Of a stretch of DNA of 64,000 nucleotides, positions 40,007 through 49,343 are shown piece by piece; positions within the stretch are counted from its first letter, which is position 1, and each line of letters opens with the position of its first letter. This stretch comes from Tautonia plasticadhaerens. Lineage in GTDB: Bacteria; Planctomycetota; Planctomycetia; Isosphaerales; Isosphaeraceae. The stretch covers positions 5,518,001 to 5,582,000 of the forward strand of contig NZ_CP036426.1 of assembly GCF_007752535.1 (NCBI RefSeq), written 5' to 3'. The notes below the pieces were generated by a model. That model was given only the letters and a program-made list of their open reading frames with translations. It did not search any database and had not been told where the DNA came from. A program made the position numbers and the translations under genes.

Positions 40007-40981
40007 TCAGGCCGCCGGGGCCGGCTCCTCCGCCGGGGTCTCGGCGGGCTCGGGCTCGGGGACGACCTCGGCCTCCGGCTGCTCGGCCCCGGAGGGTTCC
40101 TCCGGCTCGGCGGCCGGCTCGGGCTCGGCGGCCGGCTCGGGCTCGGCGGGCGTCCCGGGCGCGTCCGCCGCGTCGGGCTCCTCGGCCGCCTCGGCCTCGG
40201 GCTCGGCGGATTCCTCGACGACCTCCCCCGCCTCGACGTCCACTTCCCCGGCGGGGGCGTCGCCCTTGGAGGTCATGATGACCTTGCCGTCCTTGACTTC
40301 GATGCGCTGGAACTTCGAGAAGAGTTCCCGCTTCTCGGGGTCGTTGGCCAGGTTCTCGGCCAGGTTCTGGGTGCGGATCTGCTGCATGGCCTCGTCGGGG
40401 ACGGGCTCGCCCTTGACCTCGGCGTCCTGGAGCTGGAGCACGAGCAGGCCGTTGCGGAGGAAGACGTCGAAGCTGCCCGAGGCGTTGAAGAAGCGCCCGT
40501 CGAGCTGGTCGGTGCCCAGCAGCTTCTTGCCGAACTGCTCGACCGGCACGCTGATCTGGCCCCGGAGCACGTCCCCCTCGACGGTGAAGTAGGCGTGCTC
40601 GGCCGCCTCGGGGACGACCTGCTGGGCGACGACGTTGAACTCGTCGCTGGTCAGCTCCAGTTCGGCCTCCTTGCCGTCGTCGAGCGCCGCCCGGAAGCCC
40701 TCCCAGCGGTCGACGATCGCCTGGCGCTCCTGCTCGGCCAGCTGGATCTCCGGCAGTTCCGCCGGGGTCGGCTCGGTGTATTCCTTCATCACGTCGACGA
40801 TCTTGCCGCGGACGAAGAACACCAGGGCGACGATCAGGATGATCGTCACCACGGCGAGGATGCCCGAGATCAGGCAGCCCCAGAACAGGCACCCCGGCCC
40901 CTTCTTCTCGGGGGGGGAGGCGAACTGCGGCTCCTGGTAGGCGTCGTACTTCTCGGGCCCGATCGGGTCGTTCATCGACAT
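40007..40981 (-). CDS. Membrane-anchored protein with Pro/Ala/Glu repeat tail
   Basis: A 324-residue protein. Residues about 30-60 hold a short Cys-containing turn (KKGPGCLFWGCLIS) and one transmembrane segment (ILAVVTIILIVALVFFVRG). The extracytoplasmic domain (about 65-240) is alpha/beta (VDRWEGFRAALDDGKEAELE, VEGDVLRGQISVPVEQFGKK, FDVFLRNGLLVLQLQDAEVK). The last 85 residues are a PEPAAEPEPAAEPEEP-type acidic repeat that probably forms an extended rod or spacer. The gene is 57 bases downstream of the C45-like gene and could share its transcript. Unknown function. Confidence 0.88.
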   Translation of the reverse strand: MSMNDPIGPEKYDAYQEPQFASPPEKKGPGCLFWGCLISGILAVVTIILIVALVFFVRGKIVDVMKEYTEPTPAELPEIQLAEQERQAIVDRWEGFRAALDDGKEAELELTSDEFNVVAQQVVPEAAEHAYFTVEGDVLRGQISVPVEQFGKKLLGTDQLDGRFFNASGSFDVFLRNGLLVLQLQDAEVKGEPVPDEAMQQIRTQNLAENLANDPEKRELFSKFQRIEVKDGKVIMTSKGDAPAGEVDVEAGEVVEESAEPEAEAAEEPDAADAPGTPAEPEPAAEPEPAAEPEEPSGAEQPEAEVVPEPEPAETPAEEPAPAA

Positions 40982-41038
40982 GGGAGATGGCCTCGGTCGC
41001 TTCGATACGGGGTCAGGAATCGGGAGATTGGGCGGACG

Positions 41039-42262
41039 TCAGCGGGCCCCGCCCGCCTCGCGCCCGTCGCCGGCCGAGGCGAGCGTCGGCGGCGCCTCGT
41101 ATTCCGGGGCCGAGGCGTCGGGGGCCCGGCCGAGCAGCGCGGTGAGCCGGTACTCGTGGTACGGCTGGGAGGCCGCGGGCCCCCCGTCGGGCGAGGCGTG
41201 CGCGACCCAGAACCGGGTGCTCCCCGGCTCGAACAGCGCGTTATGCAGGTTGGAATCCATCGCCACGGGCCGGTCCATCAGCCGGAGGGCCGACTCGGGG
41301 TCGAACCCGCCCAGCCCCCCTCGGACGCGGCGGACCAGCTCCTCGTAGCGGTCCCCGGCCGAGAGGATCACGGCATCCGGGACCGCCCGGGGCAGCTTCG
41401 GGTGCGCCTCCCCCATCGCCACCGTGCTGAAGGCGTGCCACGACGCCTCCATGCCGACGGCCCGGTTCTCCTCGCCGTCGGCGATCACGTAGTAGTATTC
41501 GCATGTCCGGGGGCTGTCCCGGAAGACGGCGACCGCCTCGTCGAGCGAGGTCGCCTCCTCCAGGGCCCGGCGGACCAGCACCGCCATCGGCACCCCGGCC
41601 CAATGGCCCAGGCCCCGGCCCCCCATCTCGCCGACCGAGATCCGCTCGGCGTTCATCCCGGTCACGCTGCCGATGAACCCGGCATACGAGACGTTGACGA
41701 ACGGGACGAGCCCCTCCGGCTCGGCCACGATCAGCACGGCGAACTCCTGGAGCCTCCAGTCGGTCCCGTAGTCCAGCACCCGGCCGTGCAGCAGGGCGCC
41801 GTCCTTCGTGGCCGACCCCGACAGGGCGAAGCCGGAGCAGTGGAACAGCTCGGGGATGAAGTTGCAGACGACGAGGTCCTCCAGGGGGACCCCCGAGCCG
41901 TCGGCCACCCCTTGCAACTCCTCGAAGTAGCGGTCGGGGACGAACTGCCGTTGTCCCTCGGCCACCGACCGGATCACCGCCTTCGGGTCGACCGTGAGGC
42001 CACCCAGTTCGATCTCCAGGTCGCCGGCCTTCTCGTCCAGCAGGAACCTGGTGAGGGTGCCGATCTCGTCCCGGAGCAGTCGGCCGTGCTGGTAGCCCAT
42101 CTCGTAGGGCGAGCCGGAGACGTGCAGGACCCTCCGGCCGTCGATTTCTTCCAGGAAGCCGTCCCCGCACCGGGAGACCGTCCGGGGCTCCCCGCCGACG
42201 GCCATCGGGGCCGCCAACAGGACGATCGTCGCGGCGAGGCAGGCGGGGGCGAACCGGGGCAT
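41039..42262 (-). CDS. C45-type autoproteolytic acyltransferase/hydrolase
   Basis: A 407-residue exported protein with a signal peptide (ACLAATIVLLAAPMAVGG). The body has the peptidase C45/acyl-CoA:6-aminopenicillanate acyltransferase-like pattern: SPYEMGYQHGRLLRDEI near residue 50, then ELFHCSGFALSG, where Cys142 would become the N-terminal nucleophile after autocleavage. GRVLDYGTDW, GFIGSVTGMNAERISVGEM and DSNLHNALFEPGSTRFWVAH are typical of the Ntn-hydrolase fold. Bacterial relatives are amidases or acyltransferases of unknown substrate; a penicillin role is not implied. Export is unusual for some relatives but common in planctomycetes. A TACACT -10-like hexamer lies about 50 bases upstream. 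Confidence 0.88.
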   Translation of the reverse strand: MPRFAPACLAATIVLLAAPMAVGGEPRTVSRCGDGFLEEIDGRRVLHVSGSPYEMGYQHGRLLRDEIGTLTRFLLDEKAGDLEIELGGLTVDPKAVIRSVAEGQRQFVPDRYFEELQGVADGSGVPLEDLVVCNFIPELFHCSGFALSGSATKDGALLHGRVLDYGTDWRLQEFAVLIVAEPEGLVPFVNVSYAGFIGSVTGMNAERISVGEMGGRGLGHWAGVPMAVLVRRALEEATSLDEAVAVFRDSPRTCEYYYVIADGEENRAVGMEASWHAFSTVAMGEAHPKLPRAVPDAVILSAGDRYEELVRRVRGGLGGFDPESALRLMDRPVAMDSNLHNALFEPGSTRFWVAHASPDGGPAASQPYHEYRLTALLGRAPDASAPEYEAPPTLASAGDGREAGGAR

Positions 42263-42309
42263 CGTCGGTCTCCTGTCGGGTGCGGTCGGGCCGTCGGCCC
42301 CCGCCAGAA

Positions 42310-42315
42310 AGTGTA
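42310..42315 (-). promoter_or_regulatory. Possible -10 element (TACACT) for the C45-like gene
   Basis: TACACT on the minus strand about 50 bases before the start codon; the -35 region is a poor match. It is the third TACACT among likely leaders in this window. Confidence 0.3.
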
Positions 42316-42374
42316 TCGCACCCGGGGGCCGATTCTTACGACCTACCGCTCGAAATCGCCCCGGAGGAGGCCGA

Positions 42375-42959
42375 TCAGCGGAACTTGCTCCGGTAGATCA
42401 TCGACAGGACGTACAGCCCGAGCACCGCCCAGCCCATCCCCAGCAGCAGCCCGAACCGCTCCGTCCAGGGGACCGGCCTCGGCCGCCTGCCCCCCCGCCG
42501 TCGAACCCGGGGCCGCCACCACCCCCCCGCGAGCAGCGCGACCGTCAGGTAGACCGCCATCAGCGGCGTCCCGTAGGCGAAGCAGATCTGCGGCGCCGAG
42601 GGGTCGACGATCGGCGGGTTGCGTCCCCGATTCACGGAGATCGAGCCGACGACGATCGGCGGCCAGAGCAGCCAGGCCGCCGTCCCCTGGGAGAACCAGA
42701 TCACCTGGCCCGGCCCGAACCGGCGCCGGGGCCTCCGCCAACGCTCCCGGATCAGCAGCGGCACCCCGACGAACGAGGCCCCGCCGAGGACCCCGCCGGC
42801 GAGGACGAAGACCCATTCGTTCCATTCTTCGGCCCCGGGCCCGTCCAGCGGAATCATCACCGCCAGGCCGACGCCGACCCCGGCGATCAGCAGCATCATC
42901 GCCCCGATCGTCGGCCGGTTCTGCGCGTCGCCTCGCCCCGATTGGTCCCGATCGCCCAC
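42375..42959 (-). CDS. Small polytopic membrane protein
   Basis: A 194-residue protein with five likely transmembrane helices (IGAMMLLIAGVGVGLAVMI, WVFVLAGGVLGGASFVGVPL, VIWFSQGTAAWLLWPPIVVG, TPLMAVYLTVALLAGGWW, LLLGMGWAVLGLYVLSMIY). A Lys/Arg-rich cytoplasmic loop lies before the last helix. No recognised transporter or enzyme motif. Upstream of the C45-like gene on the same strand, separated by a 112-base gap. Function unknown. Confidence 0.75.
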   Translation of the reverse strand: MGDRDQSGRGDAQNRPTIGAMMLLIAGVGVGLAVMIPLDGPGAEEWNEWVFVLAGGVLGGASFVGVPLLIRERWRRPRRRFGPGQVIWFSQGTAAWLLWPPIVVGSISVNRGRNPPIVDPSAPQICFAYGTPLMAVYLTVALLAGGWWRPRVRRRGGRRPRPVPWTERFGLLLGMGWAVLGLYVLSMIYRSKFR

Positions 42960-43075
42960 GGCTCGCCTCCTCCCCGGGACGTGGGAGCGATCGGGCCATG
43001 AGTCCTTCCCCAGGCGTGCCGCCCCCCCTGCCCTTGCTACGAGGATCGAGGGGGGGCCGTTGGGCGCCGATCAGG

Positions 43076-43696
43076 TCATCGGCAGTCGGGTTCGGGGGCC
43101 TCGGGAGGCGCCAGGGGGGACGGGGGTGCGATCACCTCGGTCCGGGTGTCCCGGCCGTCCTGGTCGATCCTGATCGACTGCCCCGATCGCTGCACGTTGA
43201 CGCCACTGGGCAAGCGGAGGGTTTCGACGTCCTCGAACTCCGGGAAGTGGGGCACCTCGATCGTGTGGAACTCGAACCCCGGCGTCTCGGCCGAGGCGGG
43301 CGTGACCGCCTGGATCCGGGGGGGCGTGCCCAGCCCGTGGGGGGTCCCCACCGCATGCGTCTGGGCCCGACGGGCCAACGAAGTCGTCACCGTGGCCACC
43401 ACGCCGATCAGCAGGAGGGACAGGCCGACCCAGACGTACCCCAGGATCAGGCCGGTCTTCGCGAGCGCGTCGCCGCCGAGCCGGCCCCGGGACTTGCGGA
43501 TCTCGTCCCGGGCCACGTGCCCCGAGACGATCGCCGTCACCGGGCCGACCACCGGCAGGAAGAACCCGGCGATCCCCGCCACCAGGCTGACGACCGCCAG
43601 GCGCTCGGTCGACTCGGGCTCCCCCTTCGAGCGCGCCGGGATGTCCTCGAAGTCGGGGTGGACGGCCTGGGAGTCGTCGTGCCAGTCCGGGTGCAT
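43076..43696 (-). CDS. DUF4190-like membrane protein with Cys-poor tail
   Basis: A 206-residue protein. After an acidic N-terminus, residues about 30-100 hold two hydrophobic helices around the pattern ERLAVVSLVAGIAGFFLPVV, then GPVTAIVSGHVARDEIRKS and LAKTGLILGYVWVGLSLLLI. This is the DUF4190 layout: a small integral-membrane domain with a conserved GxxAxxxIxxS loop. The C-terminal half is extracytoplasmic or cytoplasmic beta-rich sequence (FHTIEVPHFPEFEDVETLRL). Function unknown. Confidence 0.82.
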   Translation of the reverse strand: MHPDWHDDSQAVHPDFEDIPARSKGEPESTERLAVVSLVAGIAGFFLPVVGPVTAIVSGHVARDEIRKSRGRLGGDALAKTGLILGYVWVGLSLLLIGVVATVTTSLARRAQTHAVGTPHGLGTPPRIQAVTPASAETPGFEFHTIEVPHFPEFEDVETLRLPSGVNVQRSGQSIRIDQDGRDTRTEVIAPPSPLAPPEAPEPDCR

Positions 43697-43787
43697 GGCG
43701 AGGGGCTCCGGGGGGGAAATCAGGGGAGACCGGGGGACTCCAGCGGTTCGCCGGCCGCCGCCCGATATTGCCGGGAATCGCCCCGGC

Positions 43788-45350
43788 TCACTCCCACTCG
43801 ATCGTCCCCGGCGGCTTGCTCGTGATGTCGTAGGCCACCCGGTTGACCCCCTTCACCTCGTTGATGATCCGGCTCGACGCCCGGGCCAGCAGCTCGGCGG
43901 GGAGCCTGGTCCAGTCGGCGGTCATGAAGTCATCGGTGTCGACGCACCGCAGCGCCACCACGTTCTCGTAGGTCCGGCCGTCCCCCATCACCCCCACCGA
44001 TTGCACCGGCAGGAGCACCGCGAAGGCCTGCCCGGTCGCCCGCTCCAGGCCGGCGGCCCGGAGTTCCTCCAGGAAGATGGCGTCGGCCCTCCGGAGGACC
44101 TCCAGCCGCTCCCGGGTCACGGCCCCGAGGCATCGGACGGCCAGCCCGGGGCCGGGGAAGGGGTGGCGCCAGACCTGGGCCTCGGGCAGCCCCAGCTCGA
44201 TCCCGAGCCGACGGACCTCGTCCTTGAACAGTTCCCGGAGGGGCTCGATCAGCTCGAAGCCGAGTTCCGCCGGCAGGCCGCCGACGTTGTGGTGGTGCTT
44301 GATCGTCGCCGCCGGGGCGTCGGGCGAGCCCCCGCTCTCGATCACGTCCGGGTAGAGCGTGCCCTGCGCCAGGAACCGAGCGTTGGGGATCGACTCCGCC
44401 TCGTCCCGGAACACGTCGATGAACGTGTGGCCGATGATGACGCGCTTCCGCTGGGGGTCGGTCTCCCCGTCCAGGGCCGAGAGGAAGCGGTCGGCGGCGT
44501 CGATCACCCGCAGCTCCGCCTTGGAATGGGCCCCGAACATGTCGACAACCGCCGCCCGCTCCCCCGACCGGAGCAGGCCGTTGTCGACGAAGATGCAGAC
44601 GACCCGTTCCCCCAGCGCCCGGGCCAGCAAGGCCGCCGTGACCGAGGAGTCCACCCCCCCCGAGACGCCGCAGACGACCCGCTCGTCGGGGCCGACCCGC
44701 TCCCGGATCGCGGCCACGGCGAGATCCAGGTATGCCTCCATCGTCCATTCGCCGGGGCTGCCGGCGATCCGGTCGAGGAAGTTCCCCAGGATGTGGGCCC
44801 CGAGCGGCGTGTGGCTCACCTCCGGGTGGAATTGCAGGCCATAGACCGGCCTCGATCGGTGCCGGACGGCCGCCAGCGGGCAGGAGGCGGTGGCCGCCAG
44901 CCCCTCGAACTCGGGGCCCAGCTCGTGGACCTGGTCGCCGTGGCTCATCCAGACCGTCGTCCCCGTCGGGACCTCGGCCAGCAGCGGGGAATGGGCGTCG
45001 ACCTCCCGGAGGGCCGCCGGGCCGTACTCCCGGCTCGGCACGGAGTCGACCTTCGAGCCCATCGCCTGGCAGGCGAGCTGCATCCCGTAGCAGATGCCGA
45101 GGGTCGGCAGGTCCAGGTCGAAGAGCGCCGGGTCGCACCTCGGTGCCCCCTCCTCGTAGACGCTGGAGGGGCCCCCGGAGAGGATCAGGGCGATCGGGTC
45201 CAGCTCCTTCACCCGTTCGGCCGAGATGTCGTGCCGGACGATCAACGCGAACGCCCGCCGCTCCCGGACCCTCCGGGCGATGAGCTGGACGTACTGCGAG
45301 CCGAAGTCGAGCACGAGGACGGGACGCCGGGCGTGTTCGGCGGGATGCAT
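43788..45350 (-). CDS. guaA: GMP synthase (glutamine-hydrolysing)
   Basis: A 520-residue two-domain enzyme that converts XMP to GMP using glutamine and ATP. The N-terminal class I glutamine amidotransferase has [28 protein letters not shown], the nucleophile Cys87 in GICYGMQL, and the catalytic His-Glu in [10 protein letters not shown]. The ATP pyrophosphatase domain has [19 protein letters not shown] and FVDNGLLR. The C-terminal dimerisation domain ends [10 protein letters not shown]. The start ATG at 45350 gives [10 protein letters not shown]; an in-frame upstream ATG would add 17 unconserved residues. The gene stands alone among hypothetical proteins. Confidence 0.97.
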   Translation of the reverse strand: MHPAEHARRPVLVLDFGSQYVQLIARRVRERRAFALIVRHDISAERVKELDPIALILSGGPSSVYEEGAPRCDPALFDLDLPTLGICYGMQLACQAMGSKVDSVPSREYGPAALREVDAHSPLLAEVPTGTTVWMSHGDQVHELGPEFEGLAATASCPLAAVRHRSRPVYGLQFHPEVSHTPLGAHILGNFLDRIAGSPGEWTMEAYLDLAVAAIRERVGPDERVVCGVSGGVDSSVTAALLARALGERVVCIFVDNGLLRSGERAAVVDMFGAHSKAELRVIDAADRFLSALDGETDPQRKRVIIGHTFIDVFRDEAESIPNARFLAQGTLYPDVIESGGSPDAPAATIKHHHNVGGLPAELGFELIEPLRELFKDEVRRLGIELGLPEAQVWRHPFPGPGLAVRCLGAVTRERLEVLRRADAIFLEELRAAGLERATGQAFAVLLPVQSVGVMGDGRTYENVVALRCVDTDDFMTADWTRLPAELLARASSRIINEVKGVNRVAYDITSKPPGTIEWE

Positions 45351-45485
45351 CGGCGGCTCGGGCCTCCCAGCGGTCGGGGTGGTTGCGGACCAAACCGCCA
45401 TCCTACCCCGGTGTTCGGGCCCTTGAGAATCGCAATCGCCGCGATTCCCGGCCTCCGTGCCGCACGACCGTCACGGCCGGCCGGA

Positions 45486-46169
45486 TCAGCCTCCCTCGCC
45501 CTGATCCGGGGCCGGCGGTTGAGGCGTCCTCGGCAGGATCGGCATCGTCATCGTCCCCCGCCGCCCCCGGGTGGCCATCGGGGGGCCGATGATCTCGCCG
45601 AGCAGGATCGCCTCCCGGAGCCTCGACGGGGAGATCCCGGGGCCGATCAGGCGGTCCAACCCGGTGATGACGACCGGCACGACCTGCTCGTCGGAGAGCC
45701 TCGGCGTCGGCCTCAGCTCGGCAGCCGAGACGGGGCCGGGGAGGGGCGTGTCCACGGCCCGGGGGGAGACCCGGTCGTCCTCGTAGATCGCATACACTTC
45801 CTCCATCTGCGCCGTGGTCTGCCTCGGCCTCCGGGCGGGTTCGGTCGGCTGGCCCGGCGGCGACGGGGGGCGGGCCGGGGGCGTCTCGACCGGCCTCCCC
45901 TGGCCGCGACGGGCCGGGCGGGCCGTCGCCTGCCGGTTCGGCGAGGCCGGCGCCTGCCTCGGCCCCGGGGGCCCCGAGGGTGGCCTCGACCCCTGCTGCG
46001 GCGCCCGGGACGGCCCCGGCGGGATCGGCCTCGGGCCGATCCGCTCCCTCGGCCTCGCCGCCGCGGCCCCCTCGGCCCGGCCGAACACCTGGTTCAACGC
46101 CCAGATCACCAGGAAGATCGCCGGGATCAGGAACTGGATCGAGAACTCGGCCCACAGCAAGGGGGGCAT
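45486..46169 (-). CDS. Membrane-anchored Pro-rich protein
   Basis: A 227-residue protein. The second of two closely spaced ATGs (46169) is chosen because GGAGG lies 8 bases upstream; it gives MPPLLWAEFSIQF followed by one transmembrane helix (LIPAIFLVIWALNQVFG). A long Arg/Pro/Gly-rich, probably disordered linker (about 45-125) leads to a conserved-looking C-terminal segment (VVPVVITGLDRLIGPG, ISPSRLREAILLGEIIG). No known domain. Function unknown. Confidence 0.75.
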   Translation of the reverse strand: MPPLLWAEFSIQFLIPAIFLVIWALNQVFGRAEGAAAARPRERIGPRPIPPGPSRAPQQGSRPPSGPPGPRQAPASPNRQATARPARRGQGRPVETPPARPPSPPGQPTEPARRPRQTTAQMEEVYAIYEDDRVSPRAVDTPLPGPVSAAELRPTPRLSDEQVVPVVITGLDRLIGPGISPSRLREAILLGEIIGPPMATRGRRGTMTMPILPRTPQPPAPDQGEGG

Positions 46170-46489
46170 CGGCATCGCCTCCGGGCTCGTCGCTGCGCAT
46201 CGCACGCCGCCGGTCATTCTAGCGCAATCGACCCCCGACGGACACGCCCCCCCGGTCGCCGGGCGGTCCCGGGGGCGTCCCTCCCCGGGCCCTCCCCCGT
46301 TTCTTGTGATTAAAAATGCGACTCGCCACGATGATAAGGGAAACGCCTCGATGAGCGCCCCGCCCCGGCCCCCCGGCCGATCGTCGGGCGAGGACCCCGC
46401 CGGCACGAGACGGCCGCACCGCAGACCGGGTCGACGAACGCGGACCCCCCGGCCTCGGAGACCGACCCTCGTACCGGAACCCCTCGATC
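46170..46489. other. Divergent intergenic region
   Basis: A 320-base region between divergent genes. It holds a distinct A/T-rich patch (TTTCTTGTGATTAAAAATG, 46300-46318) that may be a promoter region, but no spaced -35/-10 pair convinces me. No ORF. Confidence 0.4.
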
Positions 46490-47251
46490 ATGCGCCCCGA
46501 CGCCCCCGGCCTCCCGGCCGACTTCTCGGACGACGAATCCGCCCCCCCGGCCCGGTCCCCCGCCCTCGGCCTGGCCCTGCTCGACCCCGACCGCTCCGCC
46601 TTCGACCGCCTGGCCTCGGGCCTGGTCGCCGGGGTCGACGCCTCGGACGCGCTGGCCGTGCTGCTGGCCGAGTTGCTGGTGCTGGCCGCCGAGCGCCTCC
46701 GGAGGCTCGCGCTGGCCGAACCCCGCGACGGGCTGCCCGAGCTGGGCTGGTGCCGGGCCCAGGCCCTCGCCGAGCGCAACGCCCGGGCCGCACTCCGCGA
46801 GCTGCAACGCCACCAGGACCGGGCCGCCGGGCCTCCCCCCCCGGCCCCCTCCCCCGGCCCGAAGCCGAGGGCGAAGGCAGGGCCCACCCCCGAGCCCGGG
46901 CCCGAGCCCGTCGAGGCCCCGCCCGCCCCGGTGCCCGAGTCGACCCCCGAGGAGGTCGCCGAGGCGTCGGCCCACTGGCGGCGGCACATCGCCCTGGTGC
47001 GGGGCATCAGCGAGGAGTGGCCGATCCTGCTCCGGACCCGCCGGGAGGTGGAGGCCGTGGCCGCTTGGTTCGGCGACGGCAAGACCGACGACGAGCTGAT
47101 GCGGTGGTACCCCGACCTCTCCCGGGCCGACCTGGCCGCCTGCCGGGCCTGCGACGCCGAGGGCCTCTGCGGCCCCTTCGACCCCGCCGACGGCCCCTAT
47201 CCGCCGGGCCTCCCCGTCCTCGACGACCTGCCCGACGGCCCCGGTCCCTGA
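46490..47251 (+). CDS. Hypothetical protein with DUF433-like C-terminal domain
   Basis: A 253-residue protein. The N-terminal half is an Ala/Leu/Arg-rich helical region (ALAVLLAELLVLAAERLRRL, AQALAERNARAALRELQRHQ), followed by a Pro-rich linker (about 112-155). Residues about 175-225 (WPILLRTRREVEAVAAWFGD, GKTDDELMRWYPDLSRADLA) match the DUF433 pattern seen in VapB-like antitoxins and PIN-toxin partners, but without a toxin gene alongside. It may be a DNA-binding regulator. The ATG is uncertain. Confidence 0.75.
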   Translation: MRPDAPGLPADFSDDESAPPARSPALGLALLDPDRSAFDRLASGLVAGVDASDALAVLLAELLVLAAERLRRLALAEPRDGLPELGWCRAQALAERNARAALRELQRHQDRAAGPPPPAPSPGPKPRAKAGPTPEPGPEPVEAPPAPVPESTPEEVAEASAHWRRHIALVRGISEEWPILLRTRREVEAVAAWFGDGKTDDELMRWYPDLSRADLAACRACDAEGLCGPFDPADGPYPPGLPVLDDLPDGPGP

Positions 47252-47257
47252 CTCCAA

Positions 47258-47276
47258 GCCCCGGCTTTTTGTCGCC
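47258..47276 (+). terminator. Possible short terminator with T-tract
   Basis: AAGCC/GGCTT followed by TTTTTG lies about 7 bases after the DUF433-like gene. The hairpin loop is only two bases, so it is weak. Confidence 0.3.
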
Positions 47277-47352
47277 TGATTCAAGAAAGGGGGCCGGGCT
47301 CGCATGCGAGACGCCCGATCCGACCACCCCGGGACCGGAGGACCGACCCGCC

Positions 47353-48088
47353 ATGCGCATCCCCCGCCCTCGATGCTCGGTCCGCGGGGCGACCCTCGTC
47401 ATTAGCGCTGGTCGCCCTGAACTTCGCTGCCGGATCCGCGACGTGGAATGCCTCGCCCGCCCGGCGGGGGCCGCTCCTCGTCGGGATCGGCAACGGGAGG
47501 GGATTCACCCACTCGAACCCGGACGGGAGCCGCTGGCATTCCACGGGGAACGCGGAGGACGGATACCGGGACCCCCGGATGATCCGCCCTCCCAGGCCCT
47601 CCCTCCTCCGGAGCGTCTCCCCCGCCATCACCGGGCTGGCGATCACGCTGTTCGCCCTGATCCTCGCCTCGGGGAGGCCGAGGCACAGGATTGCCCGGGC
47701 CGTCCTTCTCGTCCTCGTCGGCTCGTGGGCGGCGGTCGGACTGCGCTGGTGGTGGGTCCTCGAAGGGGGGAGCCTCCCCGTCGACCGCCTCGAATTCGAC
47801 ATGACGATGCCGGAGGTCCTGGCCATCACCGGCCCCCCCGTGCCGGGGAGCGTGAGGGAGGAGGAGATGTACGGGATCGTCGTCGACCCGAATCTCCCAG
47901 GAGGCTCGGGCCGGGAGCTGCTGCGCCGGGAGACGACCTGGATCGTCGCGCCGAGGGGCTCGAACTCCTGGCTGGAGCTGAAATTCGACGAGCGGGACCT
48001 CCTCCGCGCCTACCCGCCGAGGGGCCACGCCCGGCCCCCTCATTCGGCGTATCGGGCCCTCCGAGCAACCCTCGATTCTCGGGAATGA
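47353..48088 (+). pseudogene. Membrane protein gene with a probable frameshift
   Basis: The open frame from ATG 47579 gives 169 residues with hydrophobic helices (VSPAITGLAITLFALILASG, AVLLVLVGSWAAVGLRWWWV) and a soluble domain ending RPPHSAYRALRATL. The reading frame continues naturally upstream as VALNFAAGSATWNASPARRG and THSNPDGSRWHSTG. A well-placed start at 47353 (MRIPRPRCSVRGATLVI, with GGAGG upstream) is in the adjacent frame. Removing one base near 47402 joins the two into ATLVIALVALNFAAG, a typical planctomycete hydrophobic N-terminus. The gene is either a true frameshift or a sequencing error; if intact, the protein would be about 244 residues. Confidence 0.65.
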
Positions 48089-48118
48089 GTCCGCCCCGAT
48101 CGGCCCGTCCCGGTCGAT

Positions 48119-48147
48119 TTGACGACCGGACCCGAGGTCGGTACACT
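48119..48147 (+). promoter_or_regulatory. Sigma-70-like promoter of rpsB
   Basis: TTGACG (48119-48124) and TACACT (48142-48147) are separated by 17 bases. Transcription should start near 48155, leaving a leader of about 130 bases before the GTG start, long enough for S2 autoregulatory RNA structure; none was identified. Confidence 0.68.
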
Positions 48148-48287
48148 AGGCGACTCGACCGAGTCGGATTGCGTTTCTCCGGACGAACGGACCCAACTCG
48201 AGCAACCCGAGCAAGGCCGCCCGAGGGGCATGCCGCCCCCGGATCGTCGGCCGGACCCGAATCCATCGCCCTCGGAGGGGATCGCCC

Positions 48288-49343
48288 GTGGCCATCGCGG
48301 TGAAGGACCTGATCGAAGCCGGCGTGCACTACGGCCACCGGGCCAGCCGCTGGAACCCGAAGATGAAGCCGTACATCTACGGCAAGCGGAACCTGATCCA
48401 CATCATCGACTTGAAGGAGACCGTCCGCGGCCTCCTCCGGGCGGTCAAGTACTTCAACCGCGTCGCCTCGGGCGGCGGACTGATCCTCTTCGTCGGCACC
48501 AAGCGGCAGGCCGTCGACATCGTCGTCGAGCACGCCCAGCAGTGCGGCATGCCGTTCGTCACCGAGCGCTGGCTCGGCGGCACCCTGACCAACTTCCAGA
48601 CGATCCGCAGCCGGCTGGACCGCCTGGACGAGCTGGAGCAGACGCTCGGCAGCGACATGGCGCTGACCTATTCGAAGAAGGCGCTGAGCACCCTGAACCG
48701 GGAGCGTCGGAAGATTTCCCGGAACCTGGAGGGCATCCGGCACATGACCCGGAAGCCCGAGGCGATGTTCGTCATCGACCCGCACCGCGAGAAGATCGCG
48801 GTGAGCGAGGCGAGGAAGCTCGGCGTCAAGGTCGTCGCCCTGATGGACACCGACTGCGACCCCGACGTCGTCGACCTGCCGATCCCCGGCAACGACGATA
48901 GCATGCGGGCCATCGAGCTGATCCTCGGCCGCCTGACCCAGGCGATCATCGACGGCAAGGCCGCCGCCCCCCCCGAGGCCCAGCGCCCCGAGCCCGGCCC
49001 CGGCGGCCCCCGGGGCCGGGGAGACCGCCGAGGGCCCGCCGGCCCCGGGGGCCTCGCCGGTCGAGGCGGATCGGCACCGGCCGGGGCGGCCGGCCCGGCC
49101 TCCGACCCGGCCACCCAGGCCGGCGGCGGCCAGTCTCCCCCGGTCGCTCCCCCCGAGCCCGGCGACTCCGCCCCCCGTCCCCTGCCGGCCGAGGGCCCTC
49201 TGCCCGAGGGCGTGCAGGCGACCGCGCCGATCTCCCAACCCTCGGCCGGCCCCGAGCCCGACACCGGCGACTCCGCTCCGACCCCGCCGGCCGAAGCCGA
49301 GCCGTCGGCCGCCGAGGAGCAACCCAAGCCCGCCGAGGGCTGA
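48288..49343 (+). CDS. rpsB: 30S ribosomal protein S2 with C-terminal extension
   Basis: Residues 1-225 are a normal S2 ([74 protein letters not shown]). S2 binds the 30S head and is needed for 30S assembly and S1 recruitment. The start is GTG at 48288 with a GGAGGGG ribosome-binding site. Unusually, about 125 more residues follow, rich in Pro, Ala, Gly and Glu and probably disordered. First gene of the rpsB-tsf-pyrH-frr cluster. Confidence 0.97.
   Translation: MAIAVKDLIEAGVHYGHRASRWNPKMKPYIYGKRNLIHIIDLKETVRGLLRAVKYFNRVASGGGLILFVGTKRQAVDIVVEHAQQCGMPFVTERWLGGTLTNFQTIRSRLDRLDELEQTLGSDMALTYSKKALSTLNRERRKISRNLEGIRHMTRKPEAMFVIDPHREKIAVSEARKLGVKVVALMDTDCDPDVVDLPIPGNDDSMRAIELILGRLTQAIIDGKAAAPPEAQRPEPGPGGPRGRGDRRGPAGPGGLAGRGGSAPAGAAGPASDPATQAGGGQSPPVAPPEPGDSAPRPLPAEGPLPEGVQATAPISQPSAGPEPDTGDSAPTPPAEAEPSAAEEQPKPAEG

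Noticed and set aside
36300-40892. Minus-strand open frame of 1,530 codons across the HEAT and sigma-54 genes
   Set aside because: Antisense to coding sequence with clear family signatures on the plus strand; no conserved motif of its own.
39926-43825. Plus-strand frame of 1,299 codons
   Set aside because: Covers four genes that are convincing on the minus strand; low-complexity composition.
46301-46345. Promoter in the A/T patch before the DUF433-like gene
   Set aside because: TTGTGA lacks a correctly spaced -10, so only the A/T-rich patch is noted.
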